From contig CALAZZ010000153.1 in NCBI GenBank assembly GCA_937926515.1, forward strand, positions 1-25,828: a DNA stretch of 25,828 bases, in the 5' to 3' direction. The stretch comes from an uncultured Bacteroidales bacterium. Lineage in GTDB: Bacteria; Bacteroidota; Bacteroidia; Bacteroidales; F082. Positions 23,354 through 25,828 of this stretch are shown in pieces; the stretch's first letter is position 1; each line of letters opens with the position of its first letter. Below the pieces are notes generated by a model. That model was not told the DNA's origin, searched no databases, and worked only from the letters and a program-made list of their open reading frames with translations. The position numbers and the translations under genes were made by a program.

Positions 23354-24262
23354 ATGTCGGTCAAAGTCAATCAGATTACTAAAATCTACGGCAGCCAGAA
23401 AGCCATTGATAAAATTTCTTTTGAAATAAAAAAAGGCGAGATCGTTGGATTGCTTGGTCCTAATGGAGCAGGAAAATCTACAATCATGAAAATTTTAACT
23501 TGCTACATTCCACCTAGCTCCGGTGAAGCAAGTATAAATGGTTTTGATATCCAGGAACAAGCTATTCAAGTTAAAAGCCTGGTAGGTTACCTTCCGGAAT
23601 CCAATCCCCTTTACTATGAAATGTATGTACGCGAATACCTTGCATTCGTAGCTGGTATTCATAAAGTTAAAAACCGAAACAAACGGATTGCTGAAATGAT
23701 AGACCTTACAGGCCTGGGCATCGAAAGCCACAAAAAGATTGGTGCCTTGTCAAAAGGCTTCAAACAACGCGTAGGATTGGCGCAAGCCCTGATTCACGAT
23801 CCGGAGGTGCTTATACTTGATGAGCCTACCAGCGGGCTTGATCCTAATCAGCTTATTGAAATCCGGAACCTGATCAAAACAATCGGTAAAGAGAAGACGG
23901 TGATGTTGTCAACCCATATAATGCAAGAGGTGGAAGCCCTATGCAATCGTGCCATTATTATAAACAAAGGTGTGATTGTTGCTGATGACAAAACTGCAAA
24001 TCTTACAAAGCATGATCAATCTGGAGCTACCGTTGTGGTCGAGTTTGACAAGAATATCACCAGAAACCAGCTGGGGAAAATACCACACATTCAGCAAGTG
24101 AGGCAAGTTGATGAGTATACCTGGTTATTGGAAGCAAAAAAAAGTCAGGATATACGTAAGGAGCTGTTTCATTGGGCAATGGACAATGAGATCACCATTC
24201 AATCGCTTAAGCGAGTGGAAAAAAGCATGGAAGAAACATTCAGGGATCTAACACATAATTAA
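23354..24262 (+). CDS. gldA: GldA-type ABC transporter ATP-binding protein
   Basis: The 302-residue ATPase subunit has Walker A GPNGAGKST at 35-43, the signature LSKGF at 132-136 (a variant of LSGGQ), Walker B VLILDEP at 152-158 with Glu157, and the switch His188. The stretch YLPESNPLYYEMYVREYLAF and the segment LIHDPEVLILDEPTSGLDPNQLIEIRNLIK closely resemble GldA of gliding Bacteroidota, where it works with the membrane proteins GldF and GldG. No permease is encoded next to it here, so those would be elsewhere. Many non-gliding Bacteroidota also have this protein, so its presence does not prove motility. It has its own promoter box, and the downstream metK also has one. Confidence 0.87.
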   Translation: MSVKVNQITKIYGSQKAIDKISFEIKKGEIVGLLGPNGAGKSTIMKILTCYIPPSSGEASINGFDIQEQAIQVKSLVGYLPESNPLYYEMYVREYLAFVAGIHKVKNRNKRIAEMIDLTGLGIESHKKIGALSKGFKQRVGLAQALIHDPEVLILDEPTSGLDPNQLIEIRNLIKTIGKEKTVMLSTHIMQEVEALCNRAIIINKGVIVADDKTANLTKHDQSGATVVVEFDKNITRNQLGKIPHIQQVRQVDEYTWLLEAKKSQDIRKELFHWAMDNEITIQSLKRVEKSMEETFRDLTHN

Positions 24263-24371
24263 TCAGCTGTTCGCATTTGCTAAGCCGGGTGAATGTGATT
24301 TAATAACCTCATTTATTTTAAAGGGTCGTGATAATTTAACAGAAAAAAAACTGATCCTCGGTATATTTTTT

Positions 24372-24379
24372 TAATTTTG
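24372..24379 (+). promoter_or_regulatory. Putative -7 box (TAATTTTG) for metK
   Basis: TAATTTTG matches TAnnTTTG. A weak CTG at 24351-24353 lies 18 nt upstream where a -33 TTG is expected. Transcription would begin near 24385, giving a leader of about 137 nt that contains the whole riboswitch-like pseudoknot. Between gldA and this box (24263-24371) I see nothing further. Confidence 0.5.
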
Positions 24380-24408
24380 CCGGTCTATTAAAGAAATGCA
24401 AAATTCAT

Positions 24409-24457
24409 GTGGAAAGATTTGATTGATTGCAACCACTAAAAAAAATGCTAAAACAAT
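24409..24457 (+). ncRNA. SAM-II/SAM-V-like riboswitch in the metK leader
   Basis: Stem P1 is GUGG (24409-24412) with CCAC (24433-24436). The P1 loop contains GAUUU (24416-24420) and AUUGCA (24426-24431), and after P1 comes an A-rich run and then GCUAAAA (24447-24453). These elements occur in the same order in the SAM-II aptamer as I recall it (GAUUU, UAUUGCA, A-rich linker, GCUAAAA). A pseudoknot is possible through GCA/UGC (24429-24431 with 24446-24448) and AUUG/CAAU (24422-24425 with 24454-24457); the second replaces the pairing found at the same place in SAM-II with different bases. It precedes metK, whose product makes SAM. The start codon is 64 nt downstream. Whether it is SAM-II, SAM-V or a variant cannot be settled by eye. 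Confidence 0.72.
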
Positions 24458-24521
24458 GTTTTCGCTTTTCAATCATCTTCTTCCCTCATCTTGATTATTA
24501 ATTAAATTAATCCAAATTATT

Positions 24522-25823
24522 ATGGGATACTTATTTACGTCTGAATCGGTCTCAGAAGGTCATCCCGACAAAGTAGCCGATCAGATTTCAGATGCGATAT
24601 TGGATGATATGCTACGCTATGACCCTGATTCGAAAGTTGCATGCGAAACCATGGTCACCACCGGACTGGCAATCGTGGCTGGTGAAGTTAAAACTAAAGG
24701 TTATGTTGATGTTCAAACAATAGTGCGAAATGTTATTAACCGCATTGGGTATAATAAAGCAGAATATCGGTTTGATGCCAATTCTTGTGGTGTTGTTTCT
24801 GCCCTCCATGAGCAATCACCAGATATTCACCAAGGCGTAGAACGTAACAGTGAAGAAGAACAAGGCGCTGGTGATCAAGGGATGATGTTCGGTTTTGCTT
24901 GCAAGGAGATGGACAACTTTATGCCAATGACCAGTGAATTGTCGCATATATTCCTGCAAGAACTGGCTGAAATACGCAGGGAAGGGAAAAAAATGAAATA
25001 CCTTCGGCCCGATTCCAAATCGCAGGTAACGGTAGAATACACAAACAACTGGAAGCCGGTCCGTATTGAAACTATAGTGATCTCTACACAGCATGACGAT
25101 TTCGATACAGAAGAAAATATGCTGGCCCAAATAAAGGATGATGTTGCAAAAATTCTAATCCCCAGGGTAAAAAAGCAGTTGCCTCAAAGGGTGAAAAAAT
25201 TATTCAAAGATGATTACAAATTATTTGTGAATCCAACAGGCAAATTCGTAATCGGTGGACCTCATGGCGACAGTGGTTTAACCGGGCGTAAGATCATTGT
25301 TGACACATATGGTGGACGTGGAGCTCATGGAGGTGGTGCTTTTTCAGGCAAAGATGCCTCAAAGGTTGATCGCTCCGCAGCTTATGCTGCCCGCCATATT
25401 GCCAAAAATATGGTAGCCGCCGGCATCAGCAATGAGGTGCTGGTCCAGGTTGCCTATGCTATTGGTGTTGCAGAGCCGGTTGGTTTTTATGTTAACACTC
25501 GTGGATCAGCCCATGTGAAAGATCAAAACGGGAAAAAGCTTTCAGATGAACAAATAGCAAAAATTATCACATCAATTTATGATCTAAGGCCTTATGCCAT
25601 CATCAAAAGATTCGGGCTGAAAAATCCAATCTATGAACCCACAGCAGCTTATGGTCATTTCGGTCGTGATCCTTATGTTGATGAAGTTGAAGTTTATTAT
25701 CAAAACAATCAGACCTACACCAAGCAGGTAGATGGCGTTCAAAAATATTTCAAGAAGGTGGCATTTTTTTCCTGGGAAAAACTTGATATGGTTGAGCAAT
25801 TTAAGAATGCATTTTCACTATAG
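24522..25823 (+). CDS. metK: S-adenosylmethionine synthetase MetK
   Basis: MetK makes S-adenosylmethionine from methionine and ATP in the cytoplasm, as a tetramer. The 433-residue protein is complete. It shows GHPDKVADQISDA (13-25, with the catalytic His14), the first family signature GAGDQGMMFG (115-124), the GGPHGDSGLTGRK stretch (245-257) and the second signature GGGAFSGKD (270-278), followed by DRSAAYAARHIAKN. It is somewhat longer than the 384 residues of E. coli MetK; extra residues include a charged segment near 150-160 and a C-terminal tail, which I take to be normal for Bacteroidota. It stands alone behind its own promoter box and a SAM-riboswitch-like leader, implying feedback by its product. 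Confidence 0.98.
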   Translation: MGYLFTSESVSEGHPDKVADQISDAILDDMLRYDPDSKVACETMVTTGLAIVAGEVKTKGYVDVQTIVRNVINRIGYNKAEYRFDANSCGVVSALHEQSPDIHQGVERNSEEEQGAGDQGMMFGFACKEMDNFMPMTSELSHIFLQELAEIRREGKKMKYLRPDSKSQVTVEYTNNWKPVRIETIVISTQHDDFDTEENMLAQIKDDVAKILIPRVKKQLPQRVKKLFKDDYKLFVNPTGKFVIGGPHGDSGLTGRKIIVDTYGGRGAHGGGAFSGKDASKVDRSAAYAARHIAKNMVAAGISNEVLVQVAYAIGVAEPVGFYVNTRGSAHVKDQNGKKLSDEQIAKIITSIYDLRPYAIIKRFGLKNPIYEPTAAYGHFGRDPYVDEVEVYYQNNQTYTKQVDGVQKYFKKVAFFSWEKLDMVEQFKNAFSL

Positions 25824-25828
25824 AAAAG

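Noticed and set aside
1..25828. Mobile elements, CRISPR arrays, phage genes, tRNA or rRNA genes
   Set aside because: No transposase or integrase motifs, terminal inverted repeats, regularly spaced repeats or tRNA-like cloverleafs were seen. The intergenic gaps are all below 300 bp and mostly accounted for.

Overview
The window is a housekeeping segment of a member of the Bacteroidota. The evidence is: a dcw cluster of Bacteroidota type (a divergent FtsL, a PASTA-bearing FtsI, a MraY with an extra loop, and no murF, ddl or murB); a GldA-type ABC ATPase; a secreted protein ending in a type IX secretion (T9SS) type A sorting domain; a GlsA/GlsB-like aminolipid pair; no obvious Shine-Dalgarno sequences; and repeated TAnnTTTG boxes, the -7 element of Bacteroidota housekeeping promoters, upstream of many of the genes. 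MurE carries the DNPR motif, so the peptidoglycan should be of the meso-diaminopimelate type. A finer taxonomic placement is not justified from this sequence alone.

Layout. 1-2078 (minus strand): a likely operon glsA-like, glsB-like, engB, with engB cut by the window edge. 2079-2365: a divergent regulatory interval holding four 10-bp-spaced TGG-type repeats that look like a MraZ operator. 2366-17735 (plus): the dcw cluster mraZ, rsmH, ftsL, ftsI, murE, mraY, murD, ftsW, murG, murC, ftsQ, ftsA, ftsZ, mostly with overlaps or gaps of under 10 bp; yqeY follows. 18258-19253 (minus): a secreted DUF1028 protein with a T9SS tail. 19394-22212 (minus): the ribosomal operon rplM, rpsI, rpsB, tsf, with a clear promoter and a clear intrinsic terminator, and a long hairpin between rpsI and rpsB. 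22402-23252 (plus): two small exported proteins of unknown function, closed by a strong terminator. 23354-24262: gldA. 24522-25823: metK, preceded by a promoter box and a compact pseudoknot resembling the SAM-II/SAM-V riboswitch family.

How it works together. The dcw genes make the lipid-linked peptidoglycan precursor (MurC, MurD, MurE, MraY, MurG) and the division machine that uses it (FtsZ, FtsA, FtsQ, FtsL, FtsW, FtsI), probably under MraZ feedback control. The ribosomal operon supplies L13, S9, S2 and EF-Ts. MetK makes S-adenosylmethionine, the methyl donor of RsmH among others, and appears to be under feedback by its product through the leader RNA.

There are no tRNA or rRNA genes, insertion sequences, CRISPR arrays or signs of recent transfer. 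The items most worth a second look are the metK leader RNA (24409-24457), the MraZ operator (2303-2336) and the unexplained rpsI-rpsB intergenic hairpin (21226-21265).
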